A DNA stretch of 64,000 nucleotides, taken from positions 62,001 through 126,000 of the forward strand of contig JBBFLV010000008.1 of the NCBI GenBank assembly GCA_037478835.1, read 5' to 3'. The notes under the pieces were generated by a model that was not told the origin of the DNA, did not search any database, and worked only from the letters and a program-made list of their open reading frames with translations. Positions 32,548 to 41,395 of the stretch are shown piece by piece. The DNA is from 630D-37 sp037478835. Lineage in GTDB: Bacteria; Chloroflexota; Anaerolineae; Anaerolineales; Villigracilaceae. Made by a program: the position numbers and the translations under genes. Each line of letters starts with the position of its first letter. The stretch's first letter is position 1.

Positions 32548-33267
32548 ATGTCTCAGCCTTTGATCGGAATTACGACCCGACAGGCACAAACTCCCGAAGG
32601 ACTCCAGGCATTCTCCCTGCTCCGCGCGTATGTTGAAGCGGTTTTGGAAGCCGGGGGAATGCCTCTTCTTATCCCTGTCGCTTTGCCTGCCTCGCAGGCG
32701 GCTCCGATCCTAGATCGCGTGGATGCCTTAATCCTTTCGGGTGGTGGGGATATCCACCCACAGTTCTTCCCCGGCATGCCCCATCCCCTGGTGGATGGAT
32801 TGGATATCGAACGAGATGCTCTGGAACTGACCCTGGCACGCCGCGCAGTGGAAAAGGGAAAGCCCTTGCTGGGCATTTGTCGCGGCTGTCAGGTTTTGAA
32901 TGTTGCGCTGGGAGGGACCTTATACACGCATCTGCCCGATCAGCTGGAAAACTCACTGGAGCATTCTCTGCCCGGCACGCAGCGCCGCACCCTGGCACAC
33001 ACCGTTCGCATTCGGCGCGATAGCCGCCTGGGGAAAATTCTAGGGGAACAGGTGTTGCAGGTCAACAGTCTGCATCATCAGGGCGTAGCAAAGTTGGGGG
33101 AGGGTTTGCAGGCCAGCGCCTGGGCCGAGGATGGACTGATAGAAGGCATCGAACTGGAAGATCGTCCTTTTGTCATTGGGGTACAATGGCATCCGGAATG
33201 GCTCACCGATCAGGAGCCGATGCGCCGTCTGTTTCGTCAACTGGTTCTAGAGGCCTCGTCACAATGA
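32548..33267 (+). CDS. Class I glutamine amidotransferase-like hydrolase (PuuD type)
   Basis: A 239-residue gamma-glutamyl-gamma-aminobutyrate hydrolase-like enzyme. The nucleophile is Cys111 in LLGICRGCQVLN, and the His/Glu pair lies in VQWHPEW near the end. LSGGGDIHP is typical of the peptidase C26 / PuuD group rather than of biosynthetic amidotransferase subunits. It could act in polyamine or gamma-glutamyl compound breakdown; substrate unproven. It overlaps murI by 4 nt. Confidence 0.88.
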   Translation: MSQPLIGITTRQAQTPEGLQAFSLLRAYVEAVLEAGGMPLLIPVALPASQAAPILDRVDALILSGGGDIHPQFFPGMPHPLVDGLDIERDALELTLARRAVEKGKPLLGICRGCQVLNVALGGTLYTHLPDQLENSLEHSLPGTQRRTLAHTVRIRRDSRLGKILGEQVLQVNSLHHQGVAKLGEGLQASAWAEDGLIEGIELEDRPFVIGVQWHPEWLTDQEPMRRLFRQLVLEASSQ

Positions 33268-34127
33268 ACCCATCTACCGAAGCCCCGATCGGCGTTTTTG
33301 ATTCGGGTGTAGGGGGGCTTTCCGTCCTGCGTGCCATTCGCCGTGAATTGCCACAGGAACACATCCTGTATGTAGCCGATCAGGCCCATGTGCCATATGG
33401 CCCTCGTCCGTTGACAGAAGTACGCGGCTTTGCCGAGGAAATTACGCGCTTTCTGTTGGCTCAGGGTGCCAAACTGATCGTGGTCGCCTGCAACACGGCC
33501 TCGGCTGCGGCCTTGCATGGGCTGCGTCAGCTCTTTCCCCAGGTGCCCTTTGTGGGCATGGAGCCGGCGGTCAAGCCGGCTGCAGAGCAAACCCAAAGCG
33601 GCGTGGTGGGCGTATTGGCAACGCCGGCCACCTTCCAAGGTGCTTTGTATGCTTCTGTGGTCGAACGTTTCGCAGAGGGTGTAAAATTGCTACCACACAC
33701 CTGTCCTGGGTTGGTAGCCGAGATCGAAGCCGGCAACCTGGATGGAGAGCAGACCCGCACCATCCTGGAAACAGCGCTGCGGCCGATGCTCGCAGAAGGT
33801 GCCGATACGATCGTGCTGGGATGTACGCATTATCCCTTTGTCATGCCCCTGATCCAGGAGATCGTCGGAGAATCGGTGCGGGTGATCGACCCCTCGCCGG
33901 CGGTGGCGCGACAGGTGCGTCGGCTGCTGGAAAGCCACGGTCTGCGGCGCCAGGCCACGGATCCCGCCCGAATGCGCTTCTTCACCAGCGGCCCGCTTGA
34001 GCCGTTTGCCGCGCTATTGCCCCGCCTGTTAGGTGAAGAAGGGGTTGTCCTCCCGGTCAGATGGGTGAACGGCAGGCTGATCGAACCGCAGACCGAAAAT
34101 TTGTCAAAAAACGAAACTTCTCTCTAA
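33264..34127 (+). CDS. murI: Glutamate racemase
   Basis: A 287-residue cofactor-independent racemase that supplies D-glutamate for peptidoglycan. It has IGVFDSGVGGLSVL at the N-terminus and the two catalytic cysteines in VACNTASA (Cys76) and LGCTHYPF (Cys187). The frame is open further upstream to 33186, but the ATG at 33264 sits in an ATGA overlap with the preceding stop and gives the family-length N-terminus. Confidence 0.95.
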   Translation: MNPSTEAPIGVFDSGVGGLSVLRAIRRELPQEHILYVADQAHVPYGPRPLTEVRGFAEEITRFLLAQGAKLIVVACNTASAAALHGLRQLFPQVPFVGMEPAVKPAAEQTQSGVVGVLATPATFQGALYASVVERFAEGVKLLPHTCPGLVAEIEAGNLDGEQTRTILETALRPMLAEGADTIVLGCTHYPFVMPLIQEIVGESVRVIDPSPAVARQVRRLLESHGLRRQATDPARMRFFTSGPLEPFAALLPRLLGEEGVVLPVRWVNGRLIEPQTENLSKNETSL

Positions 34128-34137
34128 GGAAATCGCT

Positions 34138-35019
34138 ATGCCTCGTGAAGTGAAACTCGGTAATCGTTGGGTTGGAGATGGTCATCCTACCTACATCATA
34201 GCGGAACTCGGGATCAATCATAATGGTGACCTGGAAATCGCCAAAGCGATGATCGATGCCGCCGTCCATGCCGGTGTGGATGCGGTCAAGTTCCAAAAAC
34301 GCACGCCGGAAGTCTGCACTCCACCGGAACAGCAGAAGCAGATGCGCGAAACGCCGTGGGGCTATATCACCTATCTGGAATACCGCTACAAGGTCGAATT
34401 CGGGTTGGAAGAATATCGCGAAATCGATCGGTACTGCAAAGAGAAGGGCATTCCTTGGTTCGCTTCGGTGTGGGATGAGCCTTCGGTGGATTTCATGGAA
34501 CAATTCGATACGCCGGCCTATAAAATTCCTTCCGCCGCGCTGACCGATCACAACCTTTTGCGTTATGTGCGTCGCACTGGGCGCCCGATCATCCTTTCGA
34601 CCGGCATGTCTACGATGGAGCAGATCCGTCGGGCGGTGGATGTGCTCGGCACGGAGAACCTGATCATCACTCACTGCACCAGCACCTATCCCTGCGAACC
34701 TGAAGAGCTGAACTTGCGCATGATCCAAACTCTGCGCAATGAATTCCCGAACGTGCCGATCGGATATTCCGGTCATGAGGTGGGGCTGGTGCCTTCGGCG
34801 GTGGCTGTGGCTTTGGGTGCTTGCCTGGTGGAGCGCCACCTGACGCTTGACCGTGCCATGTGGGGCAGCGATCAGGCCGCTTCGGTGGAGCCGGGTGGTT
34901 TTGAGCGCCTGGTGAAGTACATTCGGGTGACCGAGGCGGCGTTGGGGGATGGGATCAAGCGGGTTTACGAATCGGAAAAGCCTTCGCTGCGCAAACTGCG
35001 TCGGGTGAACGATGAGTGA
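34138..35019 (+). CDS. NeuB-family sialic-acid-type synthase lacking the SAF domain
   Basis: A 293-residue enzyme of the N-acetylneuraminate synthase family, condensing phosphoenolpyruvate with an amino sugar or related aldose. Blocks present: IIAELGINHNGDLEIAKAMI, KFQKRTPE, IILSTGMSTMEQI, HCTSTYPC and GYSGHEVG, then ERHLTLDRAMWGSDQAASVE. Usual NeuB proteins run to about 330-350 residues with a C-terminal SAF domain that caps the active site of the partner subunit; that domain is missing here. It is followed by two sulfotransferase genes, suggesting decoration of a surface glycan. The exact sugar is unknown. Confidence 0.87.
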   Translation: MPREVKLGNRWVGDGHPTYIIAELGINHNGDLEIAKAMIDAAVHAGVDAVKFQKRTPEVCTPPEQQKQMRETPWGYITYLEYRYKVEFGLEEYREIDRYCKEKGIPWFASVWDEPSVDFMEQFDTPAYKIPSAALTDHNLLRYVRRTGRPIILSTGMSTMEQIRRAVDVLGTENLIITHCTSTYPCEPEELNLRMIQTLRNEFPNVPIGYSGHEVGLVPSAVAVALGACLVERHLTLDRAMWGSDQAASVEPGGFERLVKYIRVTEAALGDGIKRVYESEKPSLRKLRRVNDE

Positions 35020-35869
35020 ATGGTATCGAGCCGTGCGGCGCTCCTTGCGCCCGTTGGGCAAGTCGCTGTTGGCGACGATTCGCTGGAAGCGCATCCGTTT
35101 TGACGAGGCACCGCCGATCTTCGGCAACGCCAAACCCAAAAGCGGCTCTCACCTGCTTTGGCAAGTGCTGGACGGCTTTACGCGCATCATGCCCTATCGC
35201 TATGTGGAGGCCGAGCCGGTGCGCACGATCACAGCAGAGGGGCGCCGTCGCACTGCCGAAGAGATCTTGAACGATCTGAAGCGACTCCCACCGGGCGTCA
35301 TCGGCTGGGGCTACCTGGAAGCCTCGTCGGAGAACATTTCCTTCCTGGTACGACCCGGAAGGGTGAATTATTTTATCTATCGCGATCCGCGTGATATGCT
35401 GGTCTCACACGTCTTTTTTGCGACCGATATGCATCCCGGCCATGGAATGCATGCCTTCTATCAATCTCTGCCCGATTTCGGCGCGCGGCTGAAGGTTGCC
35501 ATTACCGGCATTGACCGCGATGGGCTCAAGCTGGCCAGCGTGCGCAAGCGTTATGAGGATGTCTTCCGCTGGCTGGAGACACCGGGGGTGATGTGCATCC
35601 GCTTCGAGGACCTGATCGAGCATCGGGAAGCCACATTGAATGCCATGTTGGACGAAGTGGAAAAGAGCGGTTATCGTATCCCCACGCCGCGTCCGGAAGC
35701 CATCCGCATTCTGATGGCATCCATTCAACCGCGCCGAAGTGCTACTTTTCGTTCCGGCAAGACCGGCACCTGGCGGCAGTATTTCACCGAAGAGCACAAG
35801 CGGCTATTCAAGGAAGTAGCCGGTGACCTTTTAATCCGCCTTGGATATGAGCAGAACAATGATTGGTGA
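35012..35869 (+). CDS. Sulfotransferase-domain protein
   Basis: A 285-residue PAPS-dependent sulfotransferase-like protein. The phosphosulfate loop is NAKPKSGSHLLWQVL (about residues 39-53), the 3'-phosphate site is YRDPRDMLVSHVFF, and the C-terminal KTGTWRQYFTEEHKRLF matches cytosolic-type sulfotransferases. It overlaps the NeuB-like gene by 8 nt. Probable role: sulfation of a surface glycan or lipid; acceptor unknown. Confidence 0.88.
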   Translation: MSEWYRAVRRSLRPLGKSLLATIRWKRIRFDEAPPIFGNAKPKSGSHLLWQVLDGFTRIMPYRYVEAEPVRTITAEGRRRTAEEILNDLKRLPPGVIGWGYLEASSENISFLVRPGRVNYFIYRDPRDMLVSHVFFATDMHPGHGMHAFYQSLPDFGARLKVAITGIDRDGLKLASVRKRYEDVFRWLETPGVMCIRFEDLIEHREATLNAMLDEVEKSGYRIPTPRPEAIRILMASIQPRRSATFRSGKTGTWRQYFTEEHKRLFKEVAGDLLIRLGYEQNNDW

Positions 35870-35947
35870 GCACCGTTTGATTGCCCTCTGCGATTTACAT
35901 TCTTGCGGGGTCGCACCGCGTGCCCGATTGGATCAGGGGAGCAGAAG

Positions 35948-36964
35948 ATGAAATTCGTTGAACGATTCAAAGCAGCGTTGCGCGTTTTGCTTCAGGGAGA
36001 AGAGTCTTCCCGCTTGCCGCGCCCAATTCCGGCGATCACGCCGCAAGAGGTCGAAGAGGTGCGGCGCTTTTTCCGGCGCCCGAAGTTTTTCATTTTCGGC
36101 CATGCCCGTTCGGGAACGACGCTCCTTGCCCGGCTGGTGCGCCTGCATCCGGAAGTCCATTGCAATTGGCAGGCGCATTTTTTCACCCGTCCGCCTTTCC
36201 TGAAGTCACTGGTAGATTCTGCAGAAATTCAGGAGTGGCTGACGCGGCGCTCCAACCGCTGGAATCAGGGGCGCGACCTTTCCCCTCTCGTCCTGCGGGC
36301 GGCTGCGGATATGATCCTGGAACGGGAAGCCGAACAATTAGGCAAGCGCATCGTGGGCGATAAAAGCCCCTCCAGCCTGATCCACGGTCAGGCCGTGCGC
36401 GATCTCCATGCAGTGTATCCCGATGCCTTTTTGATCTACATTGTGCGCGATGGGCGCGATGTGGCTATTTCCGAACGTTTTCGTAACTTTGTCGAAGATT
36501 CTCGGTACCTGACACGTGAGGACTTGCAAATTCTCGAAGCGCTCAAGCGGGACCCGCAGCCCTTCGCCCGCCAAGAACGCTCGATCTTCACCGAAGCTTC
36601 TCTGCGCCGGCTGGCTACGAGCTGGGCCGAAAACGTGCGCGAGACGGAAGCAGAAGGTCAAAGGCTCTTTGCCGAACGCTTTTTCACCTTGCGTTACGAA
36701 GATCTTTTGGCAGACCCCTTCCAAGAGATGACGCGCCTGTGGCAATTTTTGGGCGTAGAAGTCTCTCCCGAACTGGCGCAAGCTATCCAACAGGAGATCG
36801 CCTCGAACCCCGATGAGGAATGGCAATCCCAAAGGAAGGGAGAGATCGCCTCGTTCCTGCCCAAAGGTCAGGCCGGAAACTGGCAACGGATTTTCACGCC
36901 GCGCGATCGCGCCCTGTTCGAGTCGATTGCCGGCGAGATGCTACGCCGATGGGGATACGGTTAG
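35948..36964 (+). CDS. Second sulfotransferase family protein
   Basis: A 338-residue protein. The P-loop FIFGHARSGTTLLARLV (about residues 48-64) and the 3'-phosphate site YIVRDGRDVAISERF show a sulfotransferase of the heparan/tyrosyl-sulfotransferase-like type, different from the preceding one. The ATG at 35948 has GGGGAGCAGAAG upstream and is preferred over the earlier in-frame start at 35903. It ends before a heptamer repeat. It probably works with the NeuB-like synthase and the first sulfotransferase. Confidence 0.87.
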   Translation: MKFVERFKAALRVLLQGEESSRLPRPIPAITPQEVEEVRRFFRRPKFFIFGHARSGTTLLARLVRLHPEVHCNWQAHFFTRPPFLKSLVDSAEIQEWLTRRSNRWNQGRDLSPLVLRAAADMILEREAEQLGKRIVGDKSPSSLIHGQAVRDLHAVYPDAFLIYIVRDGRDVAISERFRNFVEDSRYLTREDLQILEALKRDPQPFARQERSIFTEASLRRLATSWAENVRETEAEGQRLFAERFFTLRYEDLLADPFQEMTRLWQFLGVEVSPELAQAIQQEIASNPDEEWQSQRKGEIASFLPKGQAGNWQRIFTPRDRALFESIAGEMLRRWGYG

Positions 36965-37015
36965 TAGACCGTGGACGGTCGACCGTGGACCGTGGATCGT
37001 AGACGATGGACGGTG
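36965..37015. repeat. Heptanucleotide tandem repeat (7 units)
   Basis: 7-bp periodic array TAGACCG TGGACGG TCGACCG TGGACCG TGGATCG TAGACGA TGGACGG directly after the second sulfotransferase stop codon. Confidence 0.8.
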
Positions 37016-37068
37016 AAATCTAGAGGGCGCGGGTGATGGGTTTTTCTTTTACAGAGTAAGGAGAGCAT

Positions 37069-37998
37069 ATGAAAAAATGGTGGATTGGATTTCTCCTGGT
37101 GATCGTGGGGTTGAGCGGTTGCGCGCCCTCGGCCGATCGGCAAGCGGCTATTGCCACGTTCGTGGCGCAAACGGTGGAGGCCGAGCGACTGCTCACCTCT
37201 CCAATAGTCTCCCCCACTCCTGAACTCCAACCAACCGTGGCCGTTACCATGACACCCCTTCCCACCCAAACCTTTACTCCGGCTACCGGTGGGCCGTGGC
37301 TGGGTTGTCTACAGGCTGAACTGATCGGCGAAGACCCGGTGGATAAGGCCTTGTTCACACCTGCGGGGCCGCTCAAAAGCGGCGCTCCTTTCCTCAAACA
37401 CTGGTACATTCGCAATACCGGCAGCTGCACCTGGGATACTTCTTACAAAGTGCGCTTCGTAGATGGCGATCTGCTCGGTGGGGCCTATGTCTACAACCTG
37501 CCGATGGTCATACCCCCACAAGGCGTTTTGGATTTGGCACTTTTGTTGCAGGCGCCCATCTCGCCGGGCACCTACAAAGGGCGCTGGGTGTTGGAAGCGC
37601 CGAACGGCATTCAATTCGGCGTCGGCCCGCAACGGATTCCATTTTGGGTGGAGATTGTAGTAAGTGATACGACGAAGCCGCAATTTGCGGTCACATCCAT
37701 CCGTTTCCGCGTTGAAAAGGACACATCTCGCTGTCCGGCGAATGTGCTCAATACCGTCTATGCCGAAATCATGGTCAACGGGCCTGTAACGGTGGTCTAT
37801 CAGTGGTTCCAAAGCGATGACAATGAGAGCGGAAGGCTCACCCTGGAATTCAAGAGCGCGGGGAGCAAGACCATCTCCCGGCAATGGTTAAGTCACCCGA
37901 TCGCGAATCCTGCAAACCCGCGCTGGATGCAACTGGTGATCCATGAGCCGAACAATCAGAGTTGGGACAAGGTCTATTTGGATTTTACCTGTCCGTAG
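37069..37998 (+). CDS. Lipoprotein with NBR1-Ig-like domain
   Basis: A 309-residue lipoprotein (lipobox LSGC, Cys18). After a Thr/Pro linker, residues about 95-200 form an NBR1 Ig-like domain: FLKHWYIRNTGSCTWDTSYK, VIPPQGVLDLALLLQAP and GTYKGRWVLEAPNG are diagnostic. The C-terminal 100 residues form a second beta domain with paired Cys (SRCPAN and DFTCP). Such proteins are common outer-surface components in Chloroflexota, of unknown role. AAGGAGAG lies 3-4 nt before the ATG. Confidence 0.85.
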   Translation: MKKWWIGFLLVIVGLSGCAPSADRQAAIATFVAQTVEAERLLTSPIVSPTPELQPTVAVTMTPLPTQTFTPATGGPWLGCLQAELIGEDPVDKALFTPAGPLKSGAPFLKHWYIRNTGSCTWDTSYKVRFVDGDLLGGAYVYNLPMVIPPQGVLDLALLLQAPISPGTYKGRWVLEAPNGIQFGVGPQRIPFWVEIVVSDTTKPQFAVTSIRFRVEKDTSRCPANVLNTVYAEIMVNGPVTVVYQWFQSDDNESGRLTLEFKSAGSKTISRQWLSHPIANPANPRWMQLVIHEPNNQSWDKVYLDFTCP

Positions 37999-38016
37999 AC
38001 AGACGCCGAGTTGTCC

Positions 38017-38046
38017 TTGTCCGATCGGCATGGAAGGCGTTAAAAT
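38017..38046 (+). promoter_or_regulatory. Candidate promoter of ssb
   Basis: TTGTCC (38017-38022), 18-nt spacer, TAAAAT (38041-38046), leaving a leader of about 20 nt before ssb. Confidence 0.5.
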
Positions 38047-38073
38047 GAGAACATCCCACTAGAGGAGAGAGAC

Positions 38074-38487
38074 ATGTTCCATACGCTTATTCTTGTTGGC
38101 AACCTCGGACGTGACCCGGAAATGCGCTACACCCCCTCCGGTCAGCCGGTGACCAGTTTTTCGGTGGCGACGAATCGGCAATATACGAACGCCAACGGAG
38201 AGCTGGTTAAAGAGACGCTGTGGTTTCGCGTCACGACTTGGGGAAAACTTGCCGAAACGTGCAATCAGTACCTCCGCAAGGGTTCAAAGGTGCTGATCGA
38301 GGGTCGACTGACGGCCGATCCCCGCACCGGCGGACCGCGCATTTGGAACGGGCAGGACGGGCAACCGCGTGCCTCGTTCGAGGTCACAGCGCAAACGGTA
38401 CGCTTCCTGAGCGCTCGAGGTGAAGAAGAGAGTGGCGTAGAAGCGCCCGGCATGGAAATGGTGAGCGACGAGGACATTCCCTTCTGA
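38074..38487 (+). CDS. ssb: Single-stranded DNA-binding protein
   Basis: A 137-residue OB-fold protein: LVGNLGRDPEMRYTPSGQPV, FSVATNRQY, WFRVTTWGKLAE and KGSKVLIEGRL are conserved SSB blocks. It ends in the acidic tip DEDIPF, which recruits repair and replication proteins. The intervening linker is short, as in thermophile and Chloroflexota SSBs. It starts a small cluster with DUF3467, translin-like and membrane genes. Confidence 0.96.
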   Translation: MFHTLILVGNLGRDPEMRYTPSGQPVTSFSVATNRQYTNANGELVKETLWFRVTTWGKLAETCNQYLRKGSKVLIEGRLTADPRTGGPRIWNGQDGQPRASFEVTAQTVRFLSARGEEESGVEAPGMEMVSDEDIPF

Positions 38488-38496
38488 TGAGGCCTT

Positions 38497-38802
38497 ATGA
38501 GCCAGCGCTCTCCGGAAATGCAGCCGGCTGCCAATATGGTCACAGCCTATAGCAATTTGGCGCGGATCGCTCACTCGCCGGCCGATTTCGTCATTGATTT
38601 TGCCCATTGGCTGCCTGGCGATACCCAGGCGTGGATTCAGGCACGGATTTTGCTTTCGCCGCTTTCGGCAAAGCTCCTGCTCCGTGCGCTGGCCGAAAAC
38701 CTGGCACGTTACGAGGCAACCTTCGGTGAAATTCCCATCCCCGGCAGCGGGCCTTCTTTGGCCGATTTGCTTTTCCAGTCCCCTTCTGATGGGAACCCTT
38801 GA
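38497..38802 (+). CDS. DUF3467 domain protein
   Basis: A 101-residue protein with the DUF3467 pattern (ANMVTAYSNLARIAHSPADF, VIDFAHWLPG, ARILLSPLSAKLLLRALAEN). Function unknown; many members sit near ssb or dUTPase-like genes (recalled). It begins 9 nt after ssb and ends 9 nt before the translin-like gene. Confidence 0.85.
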   Translation: MSQRSPEMQPAANMVTAYSNLARIAHSPADFVIDFAHWLPGDTQAWIQARILLSPLSAKLLLRALAENLARYEATFGEIPIPGSGPSLADLLFQSPSDGNP

Positions 38803-38811
38803 GAGGTCTCG

Positions 38812-39450
38812 GTGCATAAGCTAGAATCGATTGCCGAGCGTATTCGCCATGCTTTTGATGAACGCATTCTCGCGCGCGACCGCGCCCTTGCCCATGCCCG
38901 CGAGTTGACCCGTGCGTGTGCCCTGGCCATCCGTGCGGCGCATCGTCAAGAACACGAAACGATGCATGCCCACCTTGAACGTGCGCGACACCTGGCGCAA
39001 TCCTTGAATGACGAACTGCAACCGTTTCCGGAACTTTTCTATGCCGGCTATACCCAGGATGCCCTGAAGGAATTTGCTGAAGCCAGCATTGCGTGTGCCT
39101 TGATCTATGACCATCCGCTGCCGACTCCCGAAGAGCTGAACATTCCAGAATCTGCCTATATCAACGGACTGGCCGAAAGTGTGGGCGAGCTGAGGCGGCG
39201 GATCATGGATATTCTTCGTCACGGGTACTCAGAGGAGGCCGAGCGTCTGTTGGGTTATATGGACGAGATCTATGCCGTGCTGGTTACGATGGATTATCCC
39301 GACGGGCTAACCAACAACTTACGCCGCCAAACCGACCTGGTGCGGGGGATTGTTGAAAAAACGCGCGGGGATGTTACCTTCGCGTTGCGCAGCCAACACT
39401 TGGAACAGGCGATCCGTCGCCTGGATCAACGCTTGGAGGAGCGAGCGTGA
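38812..39450 (+). CDS. Translin-family (TRAX-like) putative RNA-binding/RNase protein
   Basis: A 212-residue, wholly alpha-helical protein matching the translin/TRAX family: long N-terminal helices, FYAGYTQDALKEFAEASIA, INGLAESVGELRRRIMDIL, AERLLGYMDEIYAVLV and NNLRRQTDLVRGIVEKTRGD. Glu87 and Glu90 (KEFAEA) match in spacing the acidic residues catalytic in eukaryotic and archaeal TRAX RNases. Start is GTG with GAGAGG 5-10 nt upstream. Family members often carry a misleading haloacid-dehalogenase label. It overlaps the following membrane gene by 4 nt. RNase activity is inferred. Confidence 0.82.
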   Translation: MHKLESIAERIRHAFDERILARDRALAHARELTRACALAIRAAHRQEHETMHAHLERARHLAQSLNDELQPFPELFYAGYTQDALKEFAEASIACALIYDHPLPTPEELNIPESAYINGLAESVGELRRRIMDILRHGYSEEAERLLGYMDEIYAVLVTMDYPDGLTNNLRRQTDLVRGIVEKTRGDVTFALRSQHLEQAIRRLDQRLEERA

Positions 39451-40058
39451 AAAGTACAGGACATCGTTACCCTTTGCTGCTCTATATTCGCATGTTGGAT
39501 CGCTGGTGGCCGGCCACTTTCACCTTGGCTTTGGCACTACTTATTCTCGGCTGGGGTGTTTCCAAGAACCCTGTCTTTCAAAAAGAACCGTGGGGCTGGA
39601 TGGCACTGTTGCTGGCTGGCGGGCTTGCCTTGTTGGTGACCCTGCTCCTGTTGCTCCTGCGCCGCATGGCCTACGTGCAGCCGCGCGCTGAAAGTATACG
39701 CATCGTCACCCCTTTCCTGCGATTCGATATTTCCTACAAGCGTCTGCGACGGGTGACCAGTGGAGAAATGTATGCCCTCTTTCCGGCAAAGCGTCTTTCC
39801 GGCTGGAACCGCGAAATTCTGGAGCCTCTCATGCACAAAACGGCGCTGGTCCTGGAACTGAACAGCTGGCCTTTGCCTCCCTGGATCCTGCGCATGTTCC
39901 TTTCCCCTTTTTTCTTCCGTGACCGCACACCGCATCTGATCATCCTGGTGGATAACTGGATGCGATTAAATACGGAATTGGATAGCTTTCGCTCGCTCCA
40001 GTTTTCAGTCGCCACTCGCTCCCAAACCTATACCCCTCCCTTTCCAGGGCGAAAGTAG
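39447..40058 (+). CDS. Hypothetical membrane protein with PH-like cytoplasmic domain
   Basis: A 203-residue protein with two hydrophobic segments (about 22-38 and 48-71), then a region (residues 80-190) resembling bacterial PH-like domains (AESIRIVTPFLRFDISYKRLRRV). No family name can be given with confidence. The ATGA overlap couples it to the translin-like gene. About 190 nt without a gene follow, with degenerate heptamer repeats. Confidence 0.7.
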   Translation: MKSTGHRYPLLLYIRMLDRWWPATFTLALALLILGWGVSKNPVFQKEPWGWMALLLAGGLALLVTLLLLLLRRMAYVQPRAESIRIVTPFLRFDISYKRLRRVTSGEMYALFPAKRLSGWNREILEPLMHKTALVLELNSWPLPPWILRMFLSPFFFRDRTPHLIILVDNWMRLNTELDSFRSLQFSVATRSQTYTPPFPGRK

Positions 40059-40190
40059 GTTGTTCGGATGATGCCGGCTGGGCATGTATGACCGAAGGCG
40101 TTCGCGCCTACGGTTTCTTCTGCTTCCACGATTTCCCCAAACGAATCCATATCTGCTGTCTAAAGGCTGTGCCTTACTCTCCAAGCCAAG

Positions 40191-40225
40191 GTCTACGGTA
40201 CGGTTTATCGTCTGCTGTCCATCCT
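40191..40225. repeat. Degenerate heptanucleotide repeat
   Basis: GTCTACG GTACGGT TTATCGT CTGCTGT CCATCCT: 7-bp periodicity is still visible but units are degraded. It lies directly upstream of the aminotransferase gene. Confidence 0.45.
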
Positions 40226-40249
40226 CAAACATCCGAAAGGACTTTTTCC

Positions 40250-41395
40250 ATGCGCGATCTTTTTCTGCTCGAACCAGGTGTTATTTTTCTGAATCACGGA
40301 TCCTTTGGCGCCACACCGCGTCCGGTCTTCGAGATCTATCAGGAGTGGCAAAGGCGATTGGAAGCCCAGCCGGTGCGCTTTTTGGGGCGCGAGCTGAATG
40401 CACTCCTGGCTCAGGCTCGCGCAGAATTGGGAAAATATGTAGGCGCGCATCCGGATGATCTGGTATTTATCCCAAACGCGACCTACGGCGCTAACGTGGT
40501 AGCGCGTTCCCTGCGACTATCCGAAGGGGATGAAATTCTGGCCAGCGATCAGGAATACGGCGCTTGCGAATATGCTTGGGAATATGTGTGCAAGCGTAGC
40601 GGAGCGATCTACCGTCGCCAGGCGATCCCTCTGCAGGCTTCCGAGGAGGAGCGGGTGGAGGCTTTCTGGCAGGGGATTACGCCTCGCACCAAGGTCATTT
40701 TCCTGAGCTACATTACCTCTCCAACCGCGCTTCGCCTGCCGATCGAGCGCATTGTCGAGCGAGCACGACAAAATGGCATCATCACGGTGATCGATGCCGC
40801 CCATGCACCGGGTCAGATTCCGCTTGATCTGCAAAACCTGGGAGCAGACTTCCTTTTTGGTAACTGCCATAAATGGATGATGGCGCCAAAGGGCTCGGCG
40901 TTCCTCTACGTGCGACGTGAACTACAGGAACAGATCGAACCGCCGATCGTCAGTTGGGGCTACCATGCCCCGCCGGAGATGAGCAGCGGGTCGCGTTTTC
41001 TGGATTTGCTTCAATGGACGGGCACTCATGATCCGGCCGCGTGGCTGAGCGTTCCGGCGGCCATTCACTTCATGGAAACCTACAATTGGGATGCCTTACG
41101 TCGGTCGATGCATGCGCTGCTTTGTCAGACACTGGATGCTTTTGCTTCTGTTACCCATTTGCCGCCGGCCTATGCTCAGGATTCGGATTATGTGCAAATG
41201 GCGATTGTGCCTTTGCCCCCTGTGCCGGCGAAGGTGCTCAAGGAGCGATTATACGAGGAATATCACATTGAGATCCCGGTCATTGAATGGGCCGGACAGG
41301 TGTTCCTACGCATCTCCATCCAGGGCTACAATACTCCCGATGAACTAGAGGTACTGTTGCGGGCAACAGAACAATTGCTCAAGGAACTGGTTTGA
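40250..41395 (+). CDS. Aminotransferase class V (isopenicillin-N-epimerase / cysteine-desulfurase-like)
   Basis: A 381-residue PLP enzyme of fold type I. FLNHGSFGATPRPV is the typical N-terminus of the epimerase-like subgroup; VIDAAHAPGQIPLDL binds PLP, and FLFGNCHKWMMAPKGSAF carries the PLP lysine (Lys208). It lacks the Cys loop of classical NifS/IscS, so the desulfurase role is less likely. The frame is open upstream to 40088 but the ATG at 40250 gives the family start, with AAAGG upstream. Its 3' end overlaps the converging glycosidase-like gene by 17 nt. Confidence 0.88.
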   Translation: MRDLFLLEPGVIFLNHGSFGATPRPVFEIYQEWQRRLEAQPVRFLGRELNALLAQARAELGKYVGAHPDDLVFIPNATYGANVVARSLRLSEGDEILASDQEYGACEYAWEYVCKRSGAIYRRQAIPLQASEEERVEAFWQGITPRTKVIFLSYITSPTALRLPIERIVERARQNGIITVIDAAHAPGQIPLDLQNLGADFLFGNCHKWMMAPKGSAFLYVRRELQEQIEPPIVSWGYHAPPEMSSGSRFLDLLQWTGTHDPAAWLSVPAAIHFMETYNWDALRRSMHALLCQTLDAFASVTHLPPAYAQDSDYVQMAIVPLPPVPAKVLKERLYEEYHIEIPVIEWAGQVFLRISIQGYNTPDELEVLLRATEQLLKELV

